From contig CM046348.1 in assembly GCA_025403435.1 (NCBI GenBank), positions 17,211,679 through 17,275,678 of the forward strand: a stretch of DNA of 64,000 nt, given 5' to 3'. The position numbers and the translations under genes are program-made. The DNA comes from Artocarpus heterophyllus. Lineage: Eukaryota > Streptophyta > Magnoliopsida > Rosales > Moraceae. The stretch's first letter is position 1. Each line of letters starts with the position of its first letter. The notes under the pieces are model-generated. The model saw only the letters and a list, made by a program, of their open reading frames with translations, made no database searches and had not been told where the DNA came from. Shown in pieces: positions 12,540-23,018 of this stretch.

Positions 12540-13110
12540 GATTACATTGTCCCTCTCAACCAATAGTGCCAATGACACTAGATCACCATAACGCGACTAC
12601 AAAAGGAACAAACATTCACAACTTAGTGAAACTTGTCTTATACTCCCTAATTGAAATTTCTCCTTGCTCCAATCGATAGAACTCAGCGTTCTTTTGGTCC
12701 TTGTCTCCTGAAGGAAAATACCGCTTATAAAACAATCTATTGAACCCAGCCTAATTAATATTCCTATTGTTCTTGATAAGTTTGGCCTATTTCCACCAAG
12801 TGCTGGCGCTACCTTTTAGTTTATATACTGCAAAGTCAACTCAGAGATTGGTGGACATGCCTAAAGTGTCCATGTGTTGCACCTTGAATTAGACCAATAC
12901 CCAGCCGCTTGAGGTTCTCCGCTAATGAAAGAAGGTCAGTATTGCCATATGTTGGAACTCCAAGAAATATTATTGTTGGTGACTCATCGTAGGATCCTTC
13001 CCCTGTACCGTCGCAGCTATCTACTTGAAAGCACTGAATATGGTATTCATTACAACCTCATTTGGAATGGGGTCTATGCCAGTTAGGCGACGTCTTGGTG
13101 CCATTCTCTA
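12540..13110 (-). pseudogene. Broken chromovirus gag remnant
   Basis: Gag is the nucleocapsid-forming structural protein of the retroelement. The minus strand shows the chromovirus gag pattern in pieces: YKLKGSASTWW around 12794-12825, the counterpart of the conserved L-x-G-x-A-x-x-WW motif. This is followed in sense direction by FYKRYFPSGDKDQK and EFYRLEQGEISIREY (about 12620-12740), matching the usual F-x-x-x-YFP, EF-x-x-L-x-QG and YE or YK motifs. Several stops and frame changes lie upstream (13100-12830), so it is dead. No zinc knuckle, protease or RT follows: the sequence runs into LTR-derived DNA by about 12310. Confidence 0.7.
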
Positions 13111-13177
13111 AATTCTAGAAAAGAAAATCGACTATCAATGGTTTCCTAATTGTCTTTTATACGTTTGAAAACATACA

Positions 13178-13189
13178 GTTTTGATACCA
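13178..13189 (-). other. Degraded primer-binding site, tRNA-Met type
   Basis: The minus strand reads TGGTATCAAAAC, two differences from the TGGTATCAGAGC consensus, five bases from the LTR edge at 13195. Both changes are G to A on that strand, as expected from decay of an old copy. Confidence 0.65.
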
Positions 13190-13194
13190 AGTCT

Positions 13195-15230
13195 TGCCAC
13201 GCCCCTAAGCCGAGGTAGTTATGTGACGGTTTAATTTAATATAATTAATTAAAATTAAACTTAAACTCTAAGAATTATCTTTTATATTTAAGAATAGTTT
13301 CGTAAAAATATTAGAACAAATTAAACAAAATTTGTCATAAATGGAAATAATTTGAAATAAATTTAACATAATGTGATCAAAGGAATTTACTAAAATAATC
13401 TCGAAATAACAGGAAATCAAACATCTACCAAATACCATCTAGGTGCTACTAGACCGCATAGTACCCAAACATAAAAAAAATTACAATCAAACTGCAGTCC
13501 AACAAAATAAATTATAGAATATGAATATAGTCTAATTATTACATGACTTGATAAAAAAACAAAAATCAACACAACTCACGTACACTACGAGTGATCCAGC
13601 AACAATCCAATCAGTTGCACACTACAAACCTCTTAGGAGGAATAATATAAAAGACAAAAACTATGAGTGAAAGATTCAGTAGGACATAAGTTTTAAAACA
13701 ACATTAAATAATAGTGCAAAATAATAAACAAAATGGTTTTATTTCAATTGAGGATTCTTACTGTATGCTTCATATGATTTTTGTCAAATCATAATTGAAT
13801 AATTACTTAAGGCAATGCTTAGAATGAACACCACCATTGTGGCTCGATCGGGGATTTAGGGCCTACCCCATAGGTTGTTCTTTGCATGATTTGAACTCTA
13901 TGTAGCACCATGCATTTAATGCATAACCAATCGAGGAATCTCATACCCATTGGGGTTTAAAAACTCTTCAAACACATTATCTCACTCAGATGTGCTTATT
14001 TTGAAAATATCTTTACAAACATATTTTCAAAACATATGAAATTATCTTTAAAACATAACATAGTTCTTAAAGCATTTAAGAATATAATTTATAGCCAAAA
14101 CCCATTAAACAACATGGCTACAAAGAAAGGGCATATAGTCCTACCTCAATTTTAAATAACAAAGCACTTCTCGCAACTCCGTACCGAATTGATATACGTT
14201 AACTTGTTAGAGACAGTGGCTAACCTTAGGAAAATCCTCAAATATCAACATGCATACTATAAGATCAAAGTATATATACAATTTGCATGTCATAAATGGT
14301 TTCTTAGTGACCTTATGCATTTTATATCCCACATTTGTACTTATGGTAATTAATCATTCTTTAAATAAAAGAGCAATCATTTGTGATCATTATAGTGGGT
14401 AAAACACATTTAAAACATAATGGGGATCAAAAGGGCTCGGGTTAGTTAAAATAGGGTTTCTAGGGCAGCATGGTTGACTGTAGTGCACTACAGGTAGCGA
14501 CCGACCACGCATCTTGATGGTGACACCGTGTTTCACGCATCCAAACTCAAACTAAGATCAAACATTTCAAAATCCATTCTAAAGCATCCAAAACATGTTC
14601 TAATCAATCTAAAAACATTATATGAACTATAATAACTCATTTTATATACATGCATTAGTGTTTCATCATTTCTCCGACACTTTTCCCATTTATTCTAAAA
14701 ATAAGAAAAATAATTGTGAAAACATGTTGAATCTAAATTTGTGAAGTCTCACACATATCATGTATAACCATAGCTAGACATTTTTCTATCATTTCCAGGT
14801 GTCAAAATCACCATTAAATTCTTAGTTTTTCATATTCATGAACACTTTGAACACCAATAGCTCCAAACAGAACCTGACCAACATAAACAATGAATCCTAG
14901 ACCCAGTTGTACAAATTTAAAATTATAAAACAAAAAAGAAATTTTGAAATTCATGAAATAGGTTGATTCATACTATCTCTAACCTTAATTTGTTGAAAGT
15001 TTAGGTATGAAGCTGGTGGGCTTAAAAATCATTATTCTGGAATTTTTCTAAAGCAGATGGAGAGAGGAAAAGAGAGAAAGGAGTGGAAAAGAGAGAGTGT
15101 GTGAGTAATTAAGAGCTTGAGTTAGGCTTAGCTTTTAGTCAGCATTAGGTGTGTAGTTTCATGGTGAAACCATGGCTGCACACGCTCTTCTGAGATGGTT
15201 TTTGTCTAGCACTTAGTTTTCATGTGAAAA
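13195..15230 (-). repeat. 5' LTR of the chromovirus-like element
   Basis: It starts TGCCACGCCCC beside the PBS and is collinear with the left LTR up to 14466; beyond that it continues alone. A candidate end near 14750 (CA followed by CATAT, equal to the pentamer before 8771) competes with a longer end near 15.2-15.3 kb. The text at 15140-15240 (A/G-rich stretch, two palindromes) looks LTR-like, so I place the end loosely. Confidence 0.5.
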
Positions 15231-15235
15231 CTGAT
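15150..15235. repeat. Two adjacent short palindromes
   Basis: GTTTCATGGTGAAAC (about 15157-15171) is a perfect hairpin with a 3-base loop, set inside a wider GTGTG...CACAC pair. About 45 bp on, AGTTTTCATGTGAAAACT is a near-perfect palindrome. They lie at the presumed outer part of an LTR and could be hairpins in a transcript or protein-binding sites. Confidence 0.5.
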
Positions 15236-15553
15236 GGAAGTGATTTATGGGCCATTTTGGAATTTCAACAAGTATGGTGTCTTGGTTTAAATAATTAAAA
15301 TAAGGGAAATTGATGCAACTAAAATAAAATCATAAATTAATAAATAAATAGCTAGGAATTTATTTACAAGAATATATAGTAATAGCTAAAAAATAAATTA
15401 AATTAAATAAAATAAATTGAAAAATCTAAAATGATTAATTGGCAATTAAATTTTAATTTAGCACATTAATCTCCATTTAGCGCACGAATTTTAATTAATT
15501 AATTTGCTCTACTCAATAATTTAGCTTTCAATTATTGGTGGAATTTAATTGTC

Positions 15554-15575
15554 AACAATTTGGCGTAAGAAGAAG
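15554..15575 (+). other. Candidate Tat-like primer-binding site
   Basis: TTTGGCGTAAGAAGAAGG directly after a TCAACA terminus corresponds to the Tat PBS-like sequence at 35569. The tRNA species is not assigned. Confidence 0.4.
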
Positions 15576-16059
15576 GGCCCATGCCCTTCTGGGATGTATC
15601 CTAACCTTCAAGATCTGTGAAAGTTTTCCCTGACCACTAGTTTGAAGAAGTGCCAAGTCCTCTGCAAAGAAACAAAGTGATGGCTACCAATCTTGAATAG
15701 TCACTACTCTCACCTATTGACTGGACTCTCAAGAGGACTTCCCATTGAAAGAAATGATGAAAGAAAAATGCAAAATGTTAAATGTTGTTGTTGAGATTGA
15801 TTTACGCAATGCTGAGAGTCCTAAATGTTACTACCTAGGAAAGAACGTCCCATGCACACAAAATAAGTGTTTACCTATTGCTCTTTGATTTTTTTTTTCT
15901 CTATTGCATCAAAAATATGATTTCCTACTTACCCTTAGTTTTTGATGTTCATCTAAAACTCATGTTTTCAACATATTATCAAAGTAAGACATTGTGAAGT
16001 TTCTAGTAGACAATTTGTTTTGAAGTTTCACAATAATAGAATCTTCTAGATTTAATTTT

Positions 16060-16800
16060 TTTTAAGCAAATAGTACCTCAACGGGTTGGTCCTTGTAGTG
16101 CCTATTTTTAAGAGATAATTTCTTGCAAGATAATTCCTTGCAACACCTCTCTTGATGTATAGCTTCTCATGGTTCCCCCCTTAATTGGAAACCTTAACGT
16201 AGACCTACTTTATCAGGTATATCCTCATAGAGCCTGCCTCCAAAGGTTGCTCGTTGCAGTATCCCGCTTGTTGGCAAGCTCCATGTAGAGCTCCCTTCGC
16301 CTAATTGCTCTTCGTAGTGCCGGCTTCCAAGGGTAGCTTTCTTCTAGCACCCCATTCATTGAGAACTTAATATAGAGCCTCCCTCGTCTTGTAGCTCCTT
16401 GCATTACCCACCTTTAAGCATTCTCCTATGTTGGATAGTTCCATTTAGAGCTCACCTTGCTGGGTAGCTCCCCACAACACTCGCCCTTTCCTTGAAGTCA
16501 GAACTCATTCTAATGGAAGTCTTTGGGATCCTTCACCTTACATAGCTCATTATCCTCATGAAGTCAGAACTCATTCTAACTAGGATTGTATAACTCATTA
16601 CTCACTGGAGTTGGATCTCATTTCAACATGGATCACATCACTTTCCTTCTCCTTGAAGTCAAAACTCATTCTATGGAATCCATCTTTGGATTCCTCAACT
16701 TACATAGCTCATTGTCCTCTTGATGAAAACAACTCATTACAATGATGATTACATCTGGCTATTTTCTTAAAGCCTAAACTCATTCTGGTAGGGGTGGCAT
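16060..16800. repeat. Degenerate tandem arrays in the Tat-like block
   Basis: Two repeat types are adjacent. From about 16060 to 16490 the unit carries TAGAGCCTCCCT or TAGAGCTCACCT, and CTCCTTGCA-type text, at irregular spacing of about 55-90 bp. From about 16490 to 16800 the unit carries GAAGTCAGAACTCATTCTA at 16494, 16560, 16655 and 16770. Tandem arrays in untranslated regions are well known in the Tat/Ogre lineage. Confidence 0.6.
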
Positions 16801-17149
16801 TGAGCCACAACGCTAGGATTTTGAATCACTATATCCATCTACAGATTAAGAAGAGATAGCTCATCATTTTTGTCTAGGAAATCTTTACCAACCCTCTTAG
16901 AGGTGTGGCAAGGGGCCGCACCTCTTCTAGGATGATGAGTTATTCTTGTCGGCATGATATTAAGCATTAAACGAAACAAAGTTGAAATAGACAAAAGACG
17001 GTGGCATTACAAGAATGATTTCAAGCAAAAACCATGAGGCCAATTACAAATCATCCAATATATAAGTGTGATATGAAATAGTCAAGACCTTTTATGTTGA
17101 AAAAAAAAAAATAAAGTACTAAACACTATACTTTAAATATTAAAGACGC

Positions 17150-17640
17150 CTACACTATAGCCGGGCTCTTATCGTCATCACCATGTGCCTTATCACTTTC
17201 CCTATTAACATTAGCACCATCGGTTGGAGCCTTAAGGGGAATTAAAGTACTTTGAGCTTTCTTAACAACTTTTACGTCCATCGTAGCCACAATATTAATG
17301 GTCTCATCTCCAAGGAAACTCAAATTCCATTTAGGTCAAAAAGTGTGAGTTGTCTTGGTCATATTTACAATCCCCTTGTAATAATATTCGTCTCTTTCTA
17401 TACTTTCCTTTTCCCACTAAGCTCTCTCTAATGCAAGTGTTTCTTGACTCTTCTTGAGTAAAGCATCGCTTTCCTTGAGTTTCTTGATGATTACCTTATG
17501 TTTTTCGCCATCCTTGGATAGAAGCTCCATATTCTTAAAAGCAACGTCAGGTTCTATCTTATTTGCCTTCGGGGAGGCGCGCGCTTCTTCTAAATCCTTC
17601 CCCTTTTCATCATTTTTAGAATAAAAAGGTTAAGCCTGAA
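17150..17640 (-). pseudogene. Antisense coiled-coil ORF of a Tat-like element, two stops
   Basis: The minus strand gives about 160 codons of non-random protein. It is a Glu/Lys/Leu-rich stretch (KDLEEARASPKANK, KLKESDALLKKSQETLALER) with coiled-coil character, then WEKESIERDEYYYKG, then a C-terminal part ending HGDDDKSPAIV before a stop at 17150-17152. Two in-frame stops (TAG at 17417-17419, TGA at 17336-17338) break an otherwise open frame. It lies opposite to the apparent PBS orientation of the surrounding block. Extra ORFs, some antisense, are known in plant Tat-lineage Ty3/gypsy elements; this looks like one. The true start was not located. Its function is unknown. Confidence 0.6.
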
Positions 17641-18094
17641 ATGCAGCACTCCCGCCACAACAGTAGCCTAAGATTGCGACAATAAAAGAATGAAGAAAGG
17701 GGCTAAAAAGGTATAAATGCATATAGCACTACTAATTGTCATGCCTTATGCATTAAAGAGAAATCAAGGCATTAGGTTTTAAACCCATACAACCTATTTT
17801 GTTCCCCCTTTTTACATTTTCCAACAGGTGTTACGATAAAGAAAAATAAGAGGATACCTAGCCCACAAATCTATCTAAAATTTTAGGATTCAAGCAGCAA
17901 CTCAAAAATTGAAGATTAGAATCACTGACCCTTAAAAAATGTGTGAAAAGCTCTTAGCACATTCTTTACACCAACAGCAAGGGGCAATTGTTAAATTACA
18001 TTATTAAAGAGTCAAAGTCAGTTATCCATGTCATCAATACGAAACAATTAAGCCTCAATTCTTTAGCTAATGTTTCGTGTCTTAATGGCAGAAA

Positions 18095-18870
18095 AACCAA
18101 ACTTGGGTATAGCTCAACATTTCCATCTAGGAAATGTCTATCATCCCTCTCAAGGTTCCTCTCAAGGAATGACCAAGTCCCTGCCTAGAACTAGTAGAGG
18201 GATAGCCTAACATTTCAATCTAGGAATGCTTGTCTTCCCTCTTAAGGTTCCTCTCAAAGAATCACCATGTCCCTAAGGAGGGATAGCTTATTATTTCCGT
18301 CTAGGAAATGTTTGTCATCCCTCTTAAGGTTCTTTACAAGAAATCACCAAATTCTGATCTAGGGACTAAAGAAAAATAGCTCATCATTTTTGTCAAGAAA
18401 ATGTCTGCCATTAAACCTCTAGCGGAATCTCCAAATCCCTTCTTTGGTCTCAAAGCAGGGATAGCTCAATATCTTTGTTTAAGAACTATTACATCCCGAA
18501 TAAGAGGCGACAACTCATCATTTTCGTCTATGAAATGTCTGCCATCCCCCTCATGGGATCTCCAAGTCCTTGCCTAAGGACTAAGAGGGAATAACTCATC
18601 TTTGTTAGGAACTATTACACCCCGATTGAGAGGGGACAACTCATTGTTTCTGTCAAGGACTAGTTTGTAGTCCCTCTTACAGAATCTCCAAATCCTTGCC
18701 TAGAGACTAAGAGTGGATAGCTCAAGATATTTGCTTAGGACTTGATTAAGAGGGGATAGCTCATCATTTCCATCTAAGAGATGTTTGTCGTCCTTCTCAC
18801 GGAATCTCCAAGTCCCTTCCTAGGGGCTAAGAGGGAATAGCTCAATATCTTTGTTTAGGAACCATTAAAC
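18095..18870. repeat. Tandem array with units of about 80-95 bp
   Basis: About eight to ten degenerate units are marked by GGATAGCTCATCATTTCC, CTAGGAAATGTCTG and CATCCCTCTC, then AATCTCCAAGTCC. A shorter variant of about 45 bp (AGCTCAATATCTTTGTTTAGG) is interspersed from 18459 onward. The 66-codon plus frame at 17988-18188 is an accident of this array. Confidence 0.8.
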
Positions 18871-19390
18871 CCGATTTCATATGACCTGAACCATGACGAA
18901 ATATAATCAGAAACTGTTCTCCCATGATCTCTAAAAAAAGACAGGGTAACCGCCTACACCCACTATGACATTTAGTTTCCAAAAAATTAAGGCACGAAGG
19001 ACACTACATTAAGGGGAAAAGAGAAACAAGAAAGACGTGATTCAAGAGATGTCATGAATTAACCGACTAGATAGGCACACTATAAATTTGGAGGATAAAA
19101 GACTGGACAGGGGTCCGAAACTTAGAATATTAGGTTGTTATTATGTCAAATTTGTTCTGAGAGGATTGGTGAGATTGAGTCTGTATGAAAATTAATCAAT
19201 AGTGAAGAAAAACCAGTCGATGCAGTCTATTTTTGGCTAAATCATTATAAGCCTCTTTGTCCTTTTTTTTCTTGCATCGATATTTTTTGAATTTTTTGAC
19301 ATTTTGATCCGTTTTAACCAATTTTCCTATTCGAGAATTTGGTTTTTAGTTGTTGACGGAATTTTACAATCAACAGCTTATATAATAAAT

Positions 19391-20755
19391 TGTAAAGAAA
19401 ATTTAACCCACCTTCATGAAACTTCATTCTCCAAATCACGACTTTGCGTTTTGCATATCATTTATTTTTGAATTTCAGGACTCCATTTTTACAGAAGGCT
19501 AAGCTTCGGCCCTTCAACTTCGATCAATAATTAGTTAACCAGTAGCTGGCAGCACCCAAATCGAATAATGTCAAGAAAAAGAACAATAAATTAATAATGA
19601 TATGATAATATATTCTTCTTTTGCATGGTTTGACTCTTTTAATTTAATATATTATACTATTTGGAAAATAATGTCTTAGAAATTTTAGTACAAAAGGAAC
19701 TATGAACTATGTGTTAGGTAATTCCTTGTATATTAAAATTCATGTGCTAAATACACATGGGTCAGCATCCGACCTACCATAATGATGTGAAAATAAAAAT
19801 AATACAAAGAAGGCTGAACCAAGAAGAAAAGCAACAGACTAATTTCTCAGGAAAAAAAGAAAAAGAAAAGAAAAAGAAATGCAAGAGAGGAAACATAGAC
19901 ATGATTATCGCTATGAAATTATTAATTAATTCAAAACGATCCAACAACACGATACATTAATGATAAATTAATGAGAAGTTCAATATTAATTTGGTGGTGG
20001 GTAAAGGGTTCTCAAATTATGATGAAAGCGACGGTGTTTATGAAATGTACCATATCTGTGTAATTTGTCTATTGATGTGTCACATTACCAACCAATAATT
20101 CCCAATAGATGCAGAATTAAGATGGCAAAATTGTACTTCACTAAGTTGGTTGTTGACAATACATAATTGCAAACTTTTTCCCCAGAGCTACCAATTTAAA
20201 CAAATTTAGCAGAAGAATAATTAGGTCCGGAATAACTGTTTTCTTTGTATACATCTGTTTGCTTCTAACTATATAGCTGTTTTTGACAAAATCCACTCAG
20301 CCAACAATTAACTAACTAAAAATAGGAATTTTTTTTATATTTTTAATTATTGTATACCCTTACTCATATTATTGATTTAGATCTCAGAAAAGGGTGTTTT
20401 TAAGTGTTAACCAATTTCAGAAAATCTATCTAGAATGGACTGTACTCTAGTAAAATGATAAACAAAAACATAAATTACTTGTTCATAATAAAGAGAGAAT
20501 CAAATTTAAGATAGCTATTTGGGAAACCAGCCAACCAAAATTATTTTATTGCGCTATCAAAAAGTATCACTAGATGTAGTTCCAAGTAATTGACAATAGT
20601 TTCATATGTTTCTGTAAACATTTCTCACTATTTTCTTCCAATGCTCATACTCAGAGTTAAATTAGAAAAAAAAAAATAAAATAAAAACTATATTTGTAGA
20701 ATGCAAATAAAAGTAAACATTAAACAAGAAACAAGAACATGAGAACAAGAACAAA
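19391..20755. other. AT-rich intergenic DNA, no gene seen
   Basis: No ORF with recognisable content. The Lys-rich plus frame at 19757-19960 is low complexity (an AAGAAAAAG run). No clear repeat boundaries were found. Confidence 0.6.
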
Positions 20756-20872
20756 ATGCCTGGCTTTCCCATGTACGCCGCTTTAGATGTTTTCGCCGGT
20801 GAAATTTTCACAGGAATAGGACCAGAAGGTTCTTCATGCGCTGTAAAACCGGCCCGAGGGTATGGATCTTGA
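20756..20872 (+). CDS. Candidate 38-codon small ORF, unrecognised
   Basis: The frame starts ATG at 20756 (context ACAAAATGCC) and stops TGA at 20870-20872. The peptide begins MPGFPMYAALDVFAG and ends KPARGYGS. Base composition changes sharply to near 50% GC exactly over this stretch. Seventy-two bases after the stop is a good 5' splice site, ACAG|GTATGT (cut after 20944), so a spliced plus-strand transcript is possible. I do not recognise the peptide. The minus strand is also open here in two frames (20662-20886, and a 42-codon frame 20834-20962 starting MVRSTYLFLMLL), so the coding strand is unproven and the stretch may be a gene fragment. Confidence 0.25.
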   Translation: MPGFPMYAALDVFAGEIFTGIGPEGSSCAVKPARGYGS

Positions 20873-21869
20873 TGACCGAAAACCAAGCCAATTAGTGCCG
20901 GAAAATCTGTCTGATAAATCCCATTGAAGCAACATCAAGAACAGGTATGTACTTCTCACCATGTTTCTTTTTTTGCCCCCTCAATGGAAGAAGCTAAAAG
21001 AAGAATACTCTTATGGGCTAAACAGTAACGTAAATAAAGATATAACAAGAGTATTGATAAGAAGAAAGAAAGTAAGAAAGGTTGTTCCCAAGGAGCTGAC
21101 GAGCGTTTCCCGTTAATGTTGTTTTCAAAGGAAGGAGAGAGAGAGAGAGAGAGAGAGAGAGTTGTTGTTTATTTTTCAAACGTGGGTCCGGAAGAAGAGA
21201 AGAAGGCCTTTTTGTTTCACACGTTGGGGATGTTCCTTTTGTCTTCCTTTTCCGCGAACCCCTGTAAGCACTAGTCAATGACTTTGAGGCCCTTCAACTG
21301 ACCACTATGACTTTTGTATTCTCTTCTTTAATTAATTGGATTTTAAATGGCTTTTTGTGTTTTCCTATACAAAGTTAGCCTAATTTATGGAACAATGTAG
21401 ACCAATTTTTATGCTATCCTTTTCAACAAGCATCCGGTGACCTTCCTATAATGTGTAATGTGAATAATTTATTTTGTGGAAGTTTGTACAGACTTATTTA
21501 TTATACCAATGTCCTTATTTTTAATGGTTTTTTTAGGATTAATGTTTAACATCTCCTTACCGTTTTTATTGTCTTGGTCTAATCTTATACTGGTTTGAAA
21601 TTTGGGGATTACAATTTATTATATCTTCAAAATTGCTCGGAAAGTAGATTGCTTGTATCAACGAAAATATATTGGTTTATACGCTCTTTCAATGGTCTTG
21701 ATCATGTTTAACATACCCAAATCTTTCATGATTTAACCTGTTTTTGTGTCCATTTTCTTAGAGTTAATAATTGTGGTTCGAGTGAACGAGCATCCTATAA
21801 GACACTCGATTTTCTTGATAAATAATTTTTTTTTCTAAAATTTAAATTAAAAATGTTCAGCTAGTTTGT
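20873..21869. other. Spacer with a GA microsatellite at 21135-21161
   Basis: A perfect GA run of about 13 repeats lies at 21135-21161. The minus ORF 21018-21278 is built around this run (Ser/Leu repeats) and is not considered a gene. A donor-like GTATGT at 20945 and a GC-richer patch at 21160-21270 are the only other features; the rest is AT-rich. Confidence 0.55.
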
Positions 21870-23018
21870 GGGGTAAAACACACTGACCCTTTTTATTTTA
21901 TACAAATTACAATGACACCCCCAAATCAAAACTAATCACACTGAATCACCCTAGACTTGACTCTGTTAAATTTTTATATGAAATGACAAAAATGCCCCAT
22001 CAATATTAGTCATTGTTCTACAAAATTTAATCCTAGCTATTGATTTTAAACCAAAAAACCATAACTAAACTAAACATTAATGAAAACCCCATCTCAACTC
22101 CTACTGACCTCTCAGCAGCCCCAACGTGGGCGCCCCCCCAGCCCACGCCAACACTGGCGCTAATGCCACCCCCTAACTTGACACCCCCTCCTCCACACTA
22201 TGAAACCCTTTCTTTCTCTCTCTCAATTAATATATCTCGCTATCTCTCAATCAACTCTCTGTCTCCCTCTCTCTCCATCGATCTGGTGCGACTAGGATGG
22301 GGTGGGTTGTTTGGGGGCCGACGGGGTAGGATGAGTTAGTTTGGAAGGCTGAAAGGGTGAGTGGCGCAGCGGGAATTAGGTGAGGGTGCGACAAGCTTAG
22401 CTTGGCTCTGGTTTGTGGCTGACGGATGGGATGACGAGGATGAGCATATGACACTGACAAGGGTGGGGGTGATGGAGGTGAATAGCCGAAAAGGCTATGG
22501 TGGTTTTGGGGAAAAGGGGCAACCGGGCTGGACAACGAATGGACTAGCTGGGCGGCATAGGGTTAGTTGTCGCTAGACTGGTCATTACGAGGTAAGGCAA
22601 GGGAAGGTGGTTGGATGTTGGGGGAGGGCACAACGGGGAGCATGGGGTGGGGTGGGGTGGGGTGGGATGGGATAGGAGGGCGGTGAGGTTGTTTGGTTTT
22701 GGGTTTAGTTTCTTTTTTTTGGGGGGGCTAAAATACTTTTTTTTAATGAATGTTATTTTTATTTTTAGATTTTTAAAGTTTTATAATTTTTTATTTTTTC
22801 TCAAAAAATATATGTTTTACTTTTATGTTTTTAGGACAGAGAGGCAATTTTGGTATTTCAAACAAAATTAACAATCAATTAACAGTCGACTCTCATGGTC
22901 AACTAACAGAATGACTCTTTTTGTATTTGTTTTTAAAGGGAGTGTCAATGTGATTAGCTTTGCTCAGAAGGTATCACTGTAATTTGGCTAAAATACAAGG
23001 GGTATTAGTGTAATTCAC
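21870..23018. mobile_element. Mutator-like element with long TIRs and GC-rich interior
   Basis: The two ends are imperfect inverted repeats of over 100 bp. Left: GGGGTAAAACACACTGACCC, then CAAATTACAATGACACCCCC and AACTAATCACACTGA. The reverse complement of the right end reads GTGAATTACACTAATACCCC, then CAAATTACAGTGATACCTTC and AGCTAATCACATTGACA. This layout is common in plant MULE TIRs. Flanking nonamers CTAGTTTGT (21861-21869) and CTAATTTAT (23019-23027) agree at seven of nine positions, fitting a decayed 9-bp target duplication. The interior (22080-22690) is unusually GC-rich, with overlapping open frames on both strands (22040-22339, 22361-22576, 22611-22871 plus; 22251-22535 minus) and no transposase motif. 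It is non-autonomous. Confidence 0.68.
22640..22690 (+). repeat. GGGGT tandem run with G-quadruplex potential
   Basis: Four consecutive GGGGT units (about 22644-22666) are followed by GGGAT and GGGAT, giving at least five runs of three or more G within 35 bp on the plus strand. It lies inside the MULE's GC-rich interior. Confidence 0.7.

Larger units (their letters stand above)
8771..15230 (-). mobile_element. Deleted Ty3/gypsy chromovirus-like element with two LTRs
   Basis: Two related LTRs start with TGTCACGCCCC (8771) and TGCCACGCCCC (13195) and share about 1.3 kb of collinear sequence. Between them are a degraded initiator-Met PBS (13178-13189) and a broken minus-strand gag (about 12540-13110). 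PR, RT, RNase H and INT are absent. Since the PBS is left of the right-hand LTR, the element lies on the minus strand, with its 5' LTR at right. A copia solo LTR interrupts the left LTR. The right limit is uncertain, between 14.75 and 15.3 kb. Confidence 0.65.
15300..19390 (+). mobile_element. Probable pol-less Tat-like retroelement (LARD-like block)
   Basis: A sequence ending TTGTCAACA at 15553, followed by ATTTGGCGTAAGAAGAAGG, closely parallels the LTR end and PBS of the Tat element at 35561-35585 (TCAACA, then ATTGGTGCTAGAAGGAAGG). This suggests a plus-strand 5' LTR ending at about 15553. The following 3.8 kb has no gag, RT or INT motif. It holds several degenerate tandem arrays and one antisense coiled-coil ORF. 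The block appears to end near a TGTTGACGG...CAATCAACAG segment (19350-19378), but no full LTR pair could be matched by eye, so both limits are approximate. Confidence 0.45.

Noticed and set aside
16060..18870. CRISPR-like reading of the regularly spaced repeats
   Set aside because: The units are degenerate, diverge throughout and are not separated by unique spacers. The context is a plant retroelement, so these are ordinary minisatellite arrays.
21018..21278. 86-codon minus ORF
   Set aside because: Built on a GA microsatellite that encodes Ser/Leu repeats.
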